Source: Paraphysomonas bandaiensis
Taxonomy: Eukaryota > Chrysophyceae
NCBI GenBank assembly: GCA_965644295.1
Contig: CBFFRP010000186.1
Location: forward strand, 118,564 to 182,563
Length of the DNA: 64,000 nt
Direction: 5' to 3'
Shown: one piece after another, positions 21,198 to 33,475 of the stretch
How positions within the stretch are numbered: the stretch's first letter is position 1
How the letters are laid out: every line of letters starts with the position of its first letter
The notes under the pieces: generated by a model
The model's input: the letters and a program-made list of their open reading frames with translations, nothing else
What the model was told of the DNA's origin: nothing
Databases searched by the model: none
Program-made: the position numbers and the translations under genes

Positions 21198-22615
21198 ATG
21201 ATGAATTCAAACGAGGTGTTCGAACATAAGATGGATGGTATTATTAGAGCTGCTGAGAGGGGTGATATCAATGGTGTGAGGAGGTGTGTTGAGAGGGGCG
21301 ATAACGTACATGAACGAGACGAGGTAACCCACACACATAAACACATACATTCATTCATACGTACATACATAAGTAGAGTGTTATGAGGGCTCCTATGTGA
21401 TAATTGTTATTGTTTTATAGGATGGGCATACAGCTCTTCACTGGGCTGCCATTAGAGGTCACGGAGATGTAGCTGAGTATCTTATGGGAGAAGGAGCAGA
21501 TACAAGAATACGAGACAATGTACGTAACTCCTCTGTACATACATATATACATACATACACACATAAAGTTGAGTGTTATGAGGGCTCATATGTGATTAAT
21601 ATTATTTTTTTATAGGATGGCCGTACATCTCTTCACTGGGCTGTCTCTAGAGGTTATAAAGATATTGTTCAGTATCTTATGTTGGCAGGAGCAGATACTA
21701 ATATACGAGACAATGTAAGTAACCCCTCTATACATACATACATGCAGTGTTATGAGGGCTCATATGTAATTTGTATTATTGTTTCATAGGATGGGCGTAC
21801 AGCTCTTCACTGGGCTGTCTCTAGAGGTTATAAAGAAATAGCAGAGTATCTTTTGAGGGCAGGAGCAGAGACTAATATACGAAACAATGTATGTAATTCT
21901 TCTATACATACATACATACATAAGTAGAGTGTTATGAGGGCTCATATGTGATTTTTTGTATTGTTGTATAGGGTGGCCGTACAGCTCTTCACTGGGCTGC
22001 CATTAGAGGTCACGAAGATGTAACTGAGTATCTTTTGAGAGCAGGAGCAGATACAACTATACGAGACAATGTAAGTAACTCCTATATACATACATACATA
22101 CATACATACATACATACATACATACATACATACATACATACATACATACATACATACAAACATACATAAATAAGTAGAGTGTTATGAGGTCTCATGTGTG
22201 ATTTGTATTATTGTTTTATAGGGTGGCCGTACAGCTCTTCACGTGGCTATATCTAGAGGTCACAGTGATATATCAGAGTATCTTATATGGGCAGGAGCTG
22301 ATATTAATGTACGAGACAATGTAAGTAACCCCTCTATACATACATATATACTTAACTATATGGATATATGGTGATGCAGTGTGTCACTTGCTTTTATGAT
22401 GCTTCTTGTTATTTTTGCAGGAGGGAAGGACTCCTGTTGATGTGGCTAAGGATAGTGCGATGCGTGAGCTCATCAGAAACGCACATGTTAGTATGTGTAC
22501 TGTATGCTTCATCGTATTCTCAGAACCAGAGACATAACTTCACTGGAATCATATGTGTATTGTATAGGCTGAGAGGCAGAGACAGCAAGAGGAGGACGCT
22601 GCTACCGCTGCAGAG
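21198..22615 (+). CDS. Ankyrin-repeat module 2 (5 repeats)
   Basis: Exons: 21198-21323 (N-cap, [16 protein letters not shown]), ankyrin 21421-21519, 21616-21714, 21790-21888, 21972-22070, 22222-22320, then 22421-22486 (here KDSAMREL, a Ser variant) and 22568-22615. The intron before the last repeat carries a long CATA run. If independent, translation would start at the tandem ATGATG just after a CCGCAG acceptor-like site; if part of one gene, that site is the acceptor. Confidence 0.75.
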
Positions 22616-22778
22616 GTATGTGTGTAATGATGTAGTTTTATGATATTGATGCAGTTATATGGTATGATATGTTGGAGTGCCTTGACTGCGACCATATATG
22701 TATGTGTATGTTTGGCGGTGCTGTTAAGATGAGTAGCACCCACTTCTATATGTGCTCAAGCTTCCATATGTGCCGCAG

Positions 22779-23769
22779 ATGATGAATTCGAACGAGGTGT
22801 TCGAACATAAGATGGATGGTATTATTAGAGCTGCTGAGAGGGGTGATATCAATGGTGTGAGGAGGTGTGTTGAGAGGGGCGATAACATACATGAACGAGA
22901 CGAGGTAACCCACACACATAAACACATACATTCATTCATACGTACATACATAAGTAGAGTGTTATGAGGGCTCATATGTGATAATTGTTATTGTTTTATA
23001 GAGTGGCCACACAGCTCTTCACTGGGCTGCCATTAGAGGTCACGGAGATGTAGCTGAGTATCTTATGGGAGCAGGAGCAGATACAAGAATACGAGACAAT
23101 GTAAGTAACCCTTCTATACATACATACATACATACATACATACATACATACATGCATACAGTGCTATGTTGGCTCATATGTGATTGTTATTATTGTTTTA
23201 TAGGATGGCCGTACATCTCTTCACTGGGCTGCCGTTAGAGGTCACAGTAATATATCAGAGTATCTTATGTTGGCAGGAGCAGATACTAATATACGAGACA
23301 ATGTAAGTAACCCCTCTATACATACATACGTGCAGTGTTATGAGGTCTCATGTGTGATTTGTATTTGTTTTATAGGGTGGCCGTACAGCTCTTCACGTGG
23401 CTATATCTAGAGGTCACAGAGATATATCAGAGTATCTTATGTGGGCAGGAGCTGATATTAATGTACGAGACAATGTAAGTAACTCCTCTGTACATACATA
23501 TATACTTAACCATATGGATATGTGGTGATGCAGTGTGTCACTTGCTTTTATAATGCTTCTTGTTACTTTTGCAGGAGGGAAGGACTCCTGTTGATGTGGC
23601 TAAGGATAATGCGATGCGTGAGCTCATCAGAAACGCACATGTTAGTATGTGTACTGTATGCTTCATCGTATTCTCAGAACCAGAGACATAACTTCACTGG
23701 AATCATATGTGTATTGTATAGGCTGAGAGGCAGAGACAGCAAGAGGAGGACGCTGCTACCGCTGCAGAG
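22779..23769 (+). CDS. Ankyrin-repeat module 3 (3 repeats)
   Basis: Exons: 22779-22904, ankyrin 23002-23100, 23204-23302, 23376-23474, then 23575-23640 and 23722-23769. Near-identical in exons and introns to module 5, 2,480 bp downstream. Confidence 0.75.
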
Positions 23770-23932
23770 GTATGTATGTAATGATGTAGTTTTATGATAT
23801 TGATGCAGTTATATAGTATGATATGTTGGAGTGCCTTGACTGCGACCATATATGTATGTGTATGTTTGGCGGTGCTGTTAAGATGAGTAGCACCCACTTC
23901 TATATGTGCTCAAGCTTCCATATGTGTCACAG

Positions 23933-25095
23933 ATGATGAATTCGAACGAGGTGTTCGAACATAAGATGGATGGTATTATTAGAGCTGCTGAGAGGGGTGA
24001 TATCAATGGTGTGAGGAGGTGTGTTGAGAGGGGCGATAACATACATGAACGAGACGAGGTAACCCACACACATAAACACATACATTCATTCATACGTACA
24101 TACATAAGTAGAGTGTTATGAGGGCTCATATGTGAGTTTTTGTATTGTTGTATAGAGTGGTGCTACAGCTCTTCACTGGACTGCCATTAGAGGTCACAGA
24201 GATGTAGCTGAGTATCTTATGGGAGCAGGAGCAGATACAAGAATACGAGACAATGTAAGTAACCCTTCTATACATACATACATACATACATACATGCATA
24301 CAGTGCTATGTTGGCTCATATGTGATTGTTATTATTGTTTTATAGGATGGCCGTACATCTCTTCACTGGGCTACCATTAGAGGTCACAGTGATATATCAG
24401 AGTATCTTATAAGGGCAGGAGCAGATACAACTATACGAGACAATGTAAGTAACTCCTCTAGACATACATAAATACGTGCAGTGTTATGAGGTCTCATATG
24501 TGATTGATATTATTATTTTATAGGATGGCCGTACAGCTCTTCACTGGGCTGCCATTAGAGGTCACGGAGAAATAGCTATGTGTCTTTTGAGAGCAAGAGC
24601 AGATACTAATATACGAGACAATGTAAGTAACTCCTCTATACATATACATACATACGTGCAGTGTTATGAGGTCTCATGTGTGATTTGTATTTGTTTTATA
24701 GGGTGGCCGTACAGCTCTTCACGTGGCTATATCTAGAGGTCACAGAGATATATCAGAGTATCTTATGTGGGCAGGAGCTGATATTAATGTACGAGACAAT
24801 GTAAGTAACTCCTCTGTACATACATATATACTTAACCATATGGATATGTGGTGATGCAGTGTGTCACTTGCTTTTATAATGCTTCTTGTTACTTTTGCAG
24901 GAGGGAAGGACTCCTGTTGATGTGGCTAAGGATAATGCGATGCGTGAGCTCATCAGAAACGCACATGTTAGTATGTGTACTGTATGCTTCATCGTATTCT
25001 CAGAACCAGAGACATAACTTCACTGGAATCATATGTGTATTGTATAGGCTGAGAGGCAGAGACAGCAAGAGGAGGACGCTGCTACCGCTGCAGAG
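23933..25095 (+). CDS. Ankyrin-repeat module 4 (4 repeats)
   Basis: Exons: 23933-24058, ankyrin 24156-24254 (SGATALHWTAIRGH variant), 24346-24444, 24524-24622, 24702-24800, then 24901-24966 and 25048-25095. The acceptor before the N-cap reads GTCACAG rather than GCCGCAG, shared only with module 6. Confidence 0.75.
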
Positions 25096-25258
25096 GTATG
25101 TGTGTAATGATGTAGTTTTATGATATTGATGCAGTTATATGGTATGATATGTTGGAGTGCCTTGACTGCGACCATATATGTATGTGTATGTTTGGCGGTG
25201 CTGTTAAGATGAGTAGCACCCACTTCTATATGTGCTCAAGCTTCCATATGTGCCGCAG

Positions 25259-26261
25259 ATGATGAATTCGAACGAGGTGTTCGAACATAAGATGGATGGT
25301 ATTATTAGAGCTGCTGAGAGGGGTGATATCAATGGTGTGAGGAGGTGTGTTGAGAGGGGCGATAACATACATGAACGAGACGAGGTAACCCACACACATA
25401 AACACATACATTCATTCATACGTACATACATAAGTAGAGTGTTATGAGGGCTCATATGTGATAATTGTTATTGTTTTATAGAGTGGCCACACAGCTCTTC
25501 ACTGGGCTGCCATTAGAGGTCACGGAGATGTAGCTGAGTATCTTATGGGAGCAGGAGCAGATACAAGAATACGAGACAATGTAAGTAACCCTTCTATACA
25601 TACATACATACATACATACATACATACATACATACATACATACATGCATACAGTGCTATGTTGGCTCATATGTGATTGTTATTATTGTTTTATAGGATGG
25701 CCGTACATCTCTTCACTGGGCTGCCGTTAGAGGTCACAGTAATATATCAGAGTATCTTATGTTGGCAGGAGCAGATACTAATATACGAGACAATGTAAGT
25801 AACCCCTCTATACATACATACGTGCAGTGTTATGAGGTCTCATGTGTGATTTGTATTTGTTTTATAGGGTGGCCGTACAGCTCTTCACGTGGCTATATCT
25901 AGAGGTCACAGAGATATATCAGAGTATCTTATGTGGGCAGGAGCTGATATTAATGTACGAGACAATGTAAGTAACTCCTCTGTACATACATATATACTTA
26001 ACCATATGGATATGTGGTGATGCAGTGTGTCACTTGCTTTTATAATGCTTCTTGTTACTTTTGCAGGAGGGAAGGACTCCTGTTGATGTGGCTAAGGATA
26101 ATGCGATGCGTGAGCTCATCAGAAACGCACATGTTAGTATGTGTACTGTATGCTTCATCGTATTCTCAGAACCAGAGACATAACTTCACTGGAATCATAT
26201 GTGTATTGTATAGGCTGAGAGGCAGAGACAGCAAGAGGAGGACGCTGCTACCGCTGCAGAG
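25259..26261 (+). CDS. Ankyrin-repeat module 5 (3 repeats)
   Basis: Exons: 25259-25384, ankyrin 25482-25580, 25696-25794, 25868-25966, then 26067-26132 and 26214-26261. Copy of module 3 apart from the length of the CATA run in the intron after the first repeat. Confidence 0.75.
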
Positions 26262-26424
26262 GTATGTATGTAATGATGTAGTTTTATGATATTGATGCAG
26301 TTATATAGTATGATATGTTGGAGTGCCTTGACTGCGACCATATATGTATGTGTATGTTTGGCGGTGCTGTTAAGATGAGTAGCACCCACTTCTATATGTG
26401 CTCAAGCTTCCATATGTGTCACAG

Positions 26425-28554
26425 ATGATGAATTCGAACGAGGTGTTCGAACATAAGATGGATGGTATTATTAGAGCTGCTGAGAGGGGTGATATCAATG
26501 GTGTGAGGAGGTGTGTTGAGAGGGGCGATAACATACATGAACGAGACGAGGTAACCCACACACATAAACACATACATTCTCATTCATACGTACATACATA
26601 AGTAGAGTGTTATGAGGGCTCATATGTGAGTTTTTGTATTGTTGTATAGAGTGGTGCTACAGCTCTTCACTGGACTGCCATTAGAGGTCACAGAGATGTA
26701 GCTGAGTATCTTATGGGAGCAGGAGCAGATACAAGAATACGGGACAATGTAAGTAACCCCTCTATACATACATACCTACATAAAGTAGAGTGTTATGAGG
26801 GTTCATATGTTTTGATAATTGTTATTGTTTTATAGGATGGCCACACAGCTCTTCACTGGGCTACCATTAGAGGTCACGAAGATGTAGCTGAGTATCTTAT
26901 AAGGGCAGGAGCAGATACAACTATACGAGACAATGTACGTAACTCCTCTATACAAACATACATACATACATACATAAATAGAGTGTTATGAGGACTTTTA
27001 TGCAATTTGTATTATTGTTTTATAGGGTGGCCGTACAGCTCTTCACTGGGCTGCCATTAATGGTCACGAAGATGTAGCTGAGTATCTTTTGAGAGCAGGA
27101 GCAGATACAACTATACGAGACAATGTAAGTAACTCCTCTAGACATATACATACATACATACAAACATACATGAGTAGAGTGTTATGAGGGTTCAGATGTG
27201 ATTTTTATTATTGTTTTATAGGGTGGCCGTACAGCTCTTCACTGGGCTGTCTCTAATGGTTATAGAGATATAGCTATGCATCTTTTGGGAGAAGGAGCAG
27301 ATACAAGTATACGGGACAATGTAAGTAAATCCTCTATAGATACATACATACATATATACATACATACATAAAGTAGAGTGTTATGAGGGCTCGTATGTGA
27401 CTTGTATTATTGTTTTATAGGATGGGCGTACAGCTCTTCACTGGGCTGTCTCTAAGGGTTATAACGATATAGTTCAGTGTTTATTTTTTTGGGCAGGAGC
27501 AGATACAAGAATACGGGACAATGTAAGTAACCCCTCTATACATACATACCTACATAGAGTAGAGTGTCATGATGGCTCATATGTGATTTTTATTATTGTT
27601 TTATAGGATGGCCGTACAGCTCTTCACTGGGCTGCCATTAGAGGTCACGGAGATGTAGCAGAGTATCTTTTAAGAGATGGAGGAGATACTAATATACGAG
27701 ACAGTGTAAGTAACTCATACATACATACATACATACATACATAAGTTGAGTGTTATGAGGGCTCATATGTGATTTGTATTATTGTTTCATAGGATGGCCG
27801 AACAGCTCTTCATTGGGCTGCCATTAGAGGCTATAGAGATGTAGTTGAGTATCTTATGTTGGCAGTAGCAGATACTAATATACAAAACAATGTAAGTAAC
27901 CACTCTATACATACATACATAAATATATATATACGTGCAGTGTTATGAGGGCTCATATGTGATTGATATTATTATTTTATAGGATGGGCGTACAGCTCTT
28001 CACTGGGCTGCCATTAGAGGTCACGGAGAAATAGCTATGTGTCTTTTGAGAGCAAGAGCAGATACTAATATACGAGACAATGTAAGTAACTCCTCTATAC
28101 ATATACATACATACGTGCAGTGTTATGAGGTCTCATGTGTGATTTGTATTTGTTTTATAGGGTGGCCGTACAGCTCTTCACGTGGCTATATCTAGAGGTC
28201 ACAGAGATATATCAGAGTATCTTATGTGGGCAGGAGCTGATATTAATGTACGAGACAATGTAAGTAACTCCTCTGTACATACATATATACTTAACCATAT
28301 GGATATGTGGTGATGCAGTGTGTCACTTGCTTTTATAATGCTTCTTGTTACTTTTGCAGGAGGGAAGGACTCCTGTTGATGTGGCTAAGGATAATGCGAT
28401 GCGTGAGCTCATCAGAAACGCACATGTTAGTATGTGTACTGTATGCTTCATCGTATTCTCAGAACCAGAGACATAACTTCACTGGAATCATATGTGTATT
28501 GTATAGGCTGAGAGGCAGAGACAGCAAGAGGAGGACGCTGCTACCGCTGCAGAG
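26425..28554 (+). CDS. Ankyrin-repeat module 6 (9 repeats)
   Basis: Exons: 26425-26550, ankyrin 26650-26748, 26836-26934, 27026-27124, 27222-27320, 27421-27522, 27607-27705, 27793-27891, 27983-28081, 28161-28259, then 28360-28425 and 28507-28554. First and last ankyrin exons match module 4; the middle is expanded. The exon at 27421 is 102 nt: one extra codon gives QCLFFWAGADT, a 34-residue repeat. 27607 encodes LLRDGGDT and 27793 encodes LMLAVADT, so the consensus AGADT is eroded in two neighbours. Confidence 0.75.
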
Positions 28555-28717
28555 GTATGTGTGTAATGATGTAGTTTTATGATATTGATGCAGTTATATG
28601 GTATGATATGTTGGAGTGCCTTGACTGCGACCATATATGTATGTGTATGTTTGGCGGTGCTGTTAAGATGAGTAGCACCCACTTCTATATGTGCTCAAGC
28701 TTCCATATGTGCCGCAG

Positions 28718-30730
28718 ATGATGAATTCGAACGAGGTGTTCGAACATAAGATGGATGGTATTATTAGAGCTGCTGAGAGGGGTGATATCAATGGTGTGAG
28801 GAGGTGTGTTGAGAGGGGCGATAACATACATGAACGAGACGAGGTAACCCACACACATAAACACATACATTACCATTCATACGTACATACATAAGTAGAG
28901 TGTTATGAGGGTTCATATGTTTTGATAATTGTTATTGTTTTATAGAGTGGCCACACAGCTCTTCACTGGGCTGCCATTAGAGGTCACGGAGATGTAGCTG
29001 AGTATCTTATGGGAGAAGGAGCAGATACAAATATACGAGACAATGTAAGTAACCCCTCTATACATACATACATACATACATACATACATAGGTTGAGTGT
29101 TATGAGAGCTCGTATGTGATTTGTATTATTGTTTTATAGGATGGCCGTACAGCTCTTCGCTATGCTGTTTCTTATGGTTATAGAGATATAGCTATGTATC
29201 TTATGAGAGCAGGAGCAGATACTAATATACGAGACAATGTAAGTAACTCCTCCGTACATACATACATACATACATACATATATGAATGCAGTGCTATGCG
29301 GGCTCCTATGTGATAATTGTTATTGTTTCATAGAGTGACCGCACAGCTCTTCACTGGGCTGCGATTAGAGGTCACGGAGATATAGCTGAGTATCTTTTGA
29401 GAGAAGGAGCAGATACTAATATACGATACAGTGTAAGTAACTCCTCTATACATACATACATACATACATACATACATACATACATACATACATACATACA
29501 TACAACATACATGCATACATACATACATAAGTAGAGTGTTATGAGGGCTCATGTGTGATTTTATTATTGTTTTATAGGATGGGCGTACAGCTCTTCACTA
29601 TGCTGTCTCTAATGGTTATAGAGATATAGCTATGTATCTTATGAGAGCAGGAGCAGACACTAATATACGAGGCAATGTAAGTAACTCCTCTATACATACT
29701 AACATACATACATACATACATACATACATACATACATGAATGCAGTGCTATGTGGGATCATATGTGATTGTTATTATTGTTTTATAGGATGGGCTTACAG
29801 CTCTTCACTGGGCTGTCTCTAGAGGTTATAGAGATATAGCTATGTATCTTTTGAGAGCAGGAGCAGACACTAATATACGAGGCAATGTAAGTAACTCCGC
29901 TATACATACAAACATACATACATACATACATACATGAATGCAGTGCTATGTGGGATCATATGTGATTGTTATTATTGTTTTATAGGATGGGCGTACAGCT
30001 CTTCACTGGGCTGTCTCTAGAGGTTATAGAGATATAGCTATGTATCTTCTGAGAGCAGGAGCAGATACAAGAATACGAGACAATGTAAGTAACCCCTCTA
30101 TACATACATACATGAATCATACATAAGTAGAGTGTTATGAGGGCTCATATGTGATTGTTATTATTGTTTCACAGAATGGTGAGACAGCTCTTCACTGGGC
30201 TGCCATTAGAGGTCACAGAGATGTATCTGAGTATCTTATGGGAGAAGGAGCAGATACTAATATACGAGACAATGTAAGTAACTCCTCTATACATACATAC
30301 ATACATACATACATACATACGTGCAGTGTTATGAGGTCTCATGTGTAATTTGTATTTGTTTTATAGGGTGGCCGTACAGCTCTTCACGTGGCTATATCTA
30401 GAGGTCACAGAGATATATCAGAGTATCTTATAAGGGCAGGAGCAGATATTAATGTACGAGACAATGTAAGTAACCCCTCTAGACATATGGATATGTGGTG
30501 ATGCAGTGTGTCACTTCCTTTTATGATGCTTCTTGTTATTTTTGCAGGAGGGAAGGACTCCTGTTGATGTGGCTAAGGATAATGCGATGCGTGAGCTCAT
30601 CAGAAACGCACATGTTAGTATGTGTACTGTATGCTTCATCGTATTCTCAGAACCAGAGACATAACTTCACTGGAATCATATGTGTATTGTATAGGCTGAG
30701 AGGCAGAGACAGCAAGATGACTTCAATTGA
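28718..30730 (+). CDS. Ankyrin-repeat module 7 (8 repeats), terminal module with its own stop
   Basis: Exons: 28718-28843, ankyrin 28946-29044, 29140-29238, 29334-29432, 29578-29676, 29788-29886, 29986-30084, 30175-30273, 30367-30465, then 30548-30613 and the tail 30695-30730. This tail reads [11 protein letters not shown] then TGA, instead of AERQRQQEEDAATAAE: the module sequence stops at ~30715 where the right flank repeat begins. The stop codon is therefore supplied by the flank. Confidence 0.78.
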
Positions 30731-31020
30731 ATACTATCAGACGTGTTGTTGAATTGGAAGTTGGTTGTTTACACACATATCATGCATCTGTATATTCATG
30801 TCTGAATGTAGGACATGCTATGCTGGTCATCGGAGTAGTATGTCGGAGAGAATGTCAAGTGTTATAAATTAGAATTTTTAAAAATCCGGGATTTGGTATA
30901 ACGAAACAGTTTTTCTCTATAGAAATCATGTTTTGATTACACTTTAGCATAAAGTATACTACTGTATTTCTTTTTGTCCATTATGCAATTCCTGAATTTT
31001 TACAGAGTGTTGATGTGTTC
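30716..31020. repeat. Right flank repeat of the ankyrin array (matches 18363-18790)
   Basis: ATGACTTCAATTGA at 30717 opens the match. Shared blocks continue to TTTTTGTCCAT near 30985. It is diverged by many substitutions, so the flank duplication is older than the newest module copies. It encodes the last residues (DFN, stop) of module 7. Confidence 0.7.
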
Positions 31021-31504
31021 ATTATCAATATCAGAATACAGGGCTAGAAAATAATATATTGCACTATATTAGTATGACTAATCAGAAACAACACCATACG
31101 AAGGAGGATGGATACTTTTGCGCAACTCTGATATAATATGTTTAGCTGCGCTGAACAGACTTTCCCATGTATTGTGTTGAGCTCTGCAATATGATGTGAT
31201 ATATATTGTGCAATTGAAGTGAGTTAACAGTGTGCAATAGGTAAAGTCAACTCATAGGTGTAACGGGCGATTATAGGCACAAAGGAATTAAATTCAGTAC
31301 TGATGTGTGACTATACAAGATATAGATCTGACTGATGAACATATGATAAACAGATGTTGCTGAGGACAGATGTTTCAACATATGTTACACGAATATGTAG
31401 TGAAGTGTTCAGAATAATAGTTATAATTTCTTACTTGAAAGTGCGTTGTGTTTAACATATAGCAAGGTTAAGGTTACATGTAGAGCAAAGTTAACTTCAG
31501 TAAA
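31021..31504. other. Intergenic, no gene seen
   Basis: AT-rich DNA between the array flank and the copia relic; may include the relic's unrecognised LTR or leader. No repeat of it was noticed elsewhere in the window. Confidence 0.35.
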
Positions 31505-33290
31505 ATGTCCAATTCCAACATGGTAGCGAGTGGTAGCTCTGATGAGGCGAAGGAGGACAGCAAGGTGTTGAAGTTTGACAAGTGAAACGACACGTGTGTT
31601 GTAACGATTTGGGAGGAATGTGAACGTGACGCAGATGTATTGGAGGGTGCCAACCGATGCATGGAGGCGACTACCAGATGATGATCCCAACAAGGAAGTT
31701 TTGCCCAATGAAATGCTTCAAACGCTGGTGGATAGGTTTAGGAGTGAGTTGGGAGTAATACTCCAAAAGACTACGCAAAATACCAGCTTGTAAATATTGG
31801 CCAATGATATGGTCGAAATAGATATTGATTGACTGAAATGTATTTTCTTCTAAAACTGACTTCTACACTGAGCAGCAGAGCAGTGGAGCTTTTCATAGTT
31901 AACGAGCAGAGAGTGCTAAGACATACACATGAACAGAGACAGAGAGTTCATCGGCGGAATGGCGCTAATATGTAGATGATGATGTCTCATCTGGAGGGGA
32001 GTCCAACATGATAAATGGTGAAGTGCTTATGACTGAAACAGTAGACAAACGAGTGTATCTAGACAGTTGTGCCGGAAAGCAGCTATTCATGGTTGAAGAT
32101 CATAGAGTGCTAGAGAAATATTATGAAGCAGAGCCAGGAGTCATATCTCTGACGAAGAAGGGGTCAGCAATGGAGACTCAAGGAGTAGGAAACTTTCAAC
32201 ACTGGCAAAAGAGAAGGCATCAAAGTATGTGAATATGCCGTGAAGAATATTGTCTCAGGCGGAATGCTGCGGGCACTGGTGTGTGGATTGGAACTACTTA
32301 GAGTACCGAGAATTGTAGAGTTAAACACTGGTAGAGAGGTGCTGGCTGGAGACTATGATGAGCATGGAGGAATGCCATGGGAGGCACTATATAATATTAT
32401 GACGTTTTGAATTCGCCAATTATTACGTCATCGTGCCATCATGTAATGGAGGAAAATGCCAAGGAGGGAAGTAAAGTTAGTGGATGTTGCCTTATGAGTG
32501 TGTTTCTGGGAGGAAAGGTGCCCGAGTTATCCTGGTTGAGGAAATGGGGGTGCAAGGCGTATGTATTAGTCCCGAAGGCCGATAGACGGAAAGACTGGGA
32601 GGAAAAGGCACAAACAGGATATTTTGTGGGTTTCCCAGATGAGCAGATGGGGTATCAAGTGTTGATAGAAGATATAATAGTCACGTCTGTTCATGTCCTG
32701 TTTGATGTATCGGTGCCCGAGAGATCGGCTGATTACTACCGAGAAATACACTATAAGCCACTACGGTGGCAGTGGTTCCTCAGAGAGGAGTGTTATCGAC
32801 AAAACCCATGTGAAGATGGCGGCCAACTGTACAACAAGACCACGCGAATATAGATTCGGAAAGAGGTCTAAATGTGGGATATAGATTCCTGATGTCAGGT
32901 GGTGAGGAGCAACTGGTAGTTAAGACTCCTATTCACATCAACGCGGATGAGTGAAGACCTTGTGACAAGAGTATCTGCTAGTTCTGGATCTCGTGACGAC
33001 GGAACCAGCGGACATTTATTACAGCAGTTGACTGGGACGGTTCCATCCCCTTCTGACTTCGTAATTGCTCCGGGAGAGGAAGCTCCATCAGATCGCTCAA
33101 CTAGGGGCAGGCGCACAAGGGCTCCAATGGTGGTGACGAATGTGTCAGTAGTAGGTGAGAAGCACGTATTACCTTCATGTAACGAAGTGGAGTGCAGCCT
33201 ACTAGAGGAGGCAGATTCCATCTGGTGCTCGTCAGCGGGACCTACGTCGTAAGGTGCCTCAGACATATAACAGCGATATTTGACGAAAAA
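31505..33290 (+). pseudogene. Ty1/copia element remnant (gag to post-integrase), degenerate
   Basis: In order on the plus strand: a gag start (MSNSNMVASGSSDEA at 31505) interrupted by a stop at 31587; NDTCVVTIWEECERD and LQTLVDRFRSELG-like pieces matching the gag of the minus-strand element at 35299-37035; a protease-like piece at 32008-32232 (VYLDSCAGKQLFMVEDH); the post-protease block (IVSGGML..., EYDEHGGMP-like) to 32400; then a jump to a post-integrase copia segment at 32407-32853 (LRKWGCKAYVLVPKADRRKD, GYFVGFPDEQMGYQV). 32947-33252 is a linker-like frame. The catalytic integrase and RT are missing and frames are broken. Confidence 0.75.
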
Positions 33291-33475
33291 AAACCGTAAG
33301 CGAGAGAAAGCAGAGAAGCGAATAATGCTTAATTATGAGCTGATCAACAAACACACATGCAACATCAGACTAACGAAATGACTCCAAGGGCAAAAATCAG
33401 TCATAACTCTATACGATACTGTATATCATGTATGACTCAGTATGCAAGACATGACTGTATACTCTGGGGGTGGTT

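Larger units (their letters stand above)
19176..30730 (+). repeat. Ankyrin exon array: 7 modules, 40 ankyrin exons
   Basis: Thirty-nine ankyrin exons are exactly 99 nt and encode one 33-residue repeat ([D/G/S]GRTALHWA...GH.D[IV].[13 protein letters not shown]); one is 102 nt. Every ankyrin exon begins and ends in phase 0, so any can be gained, lost or skipped without breaking the frame. Each module is an N-cap exon, 3-9 ankyrin exons (8, 5, 3, 4, 3, 9, 8), a 22-codon [11 protein letters not shown] exon and a 16-codon tail exon. Introns are mostly ~75-190 nt with GTAAGT donors, CATA arrays and TTTTATAG acceptors. The tail-to-next-N-cap junction is also phase 0, so the array could be one gene (~1.85 kaa) or seven tandem genes each ending shortly after the tail exon (GTATGTGTGTAA gives VCV-stop). 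Confidence 0.92.

Noticed and set aside
22549-22743. Recurring minus-strand 64-codon ORF MGATHLNSTAKH...
   Set aside because: Antisense of the tail exon and inter-module DNA; no independent support.
31421-31708. Minus-strand 95-codon ORF
   Set aside because: Antisense of the degenerate copia gag that reads on the plus strand.
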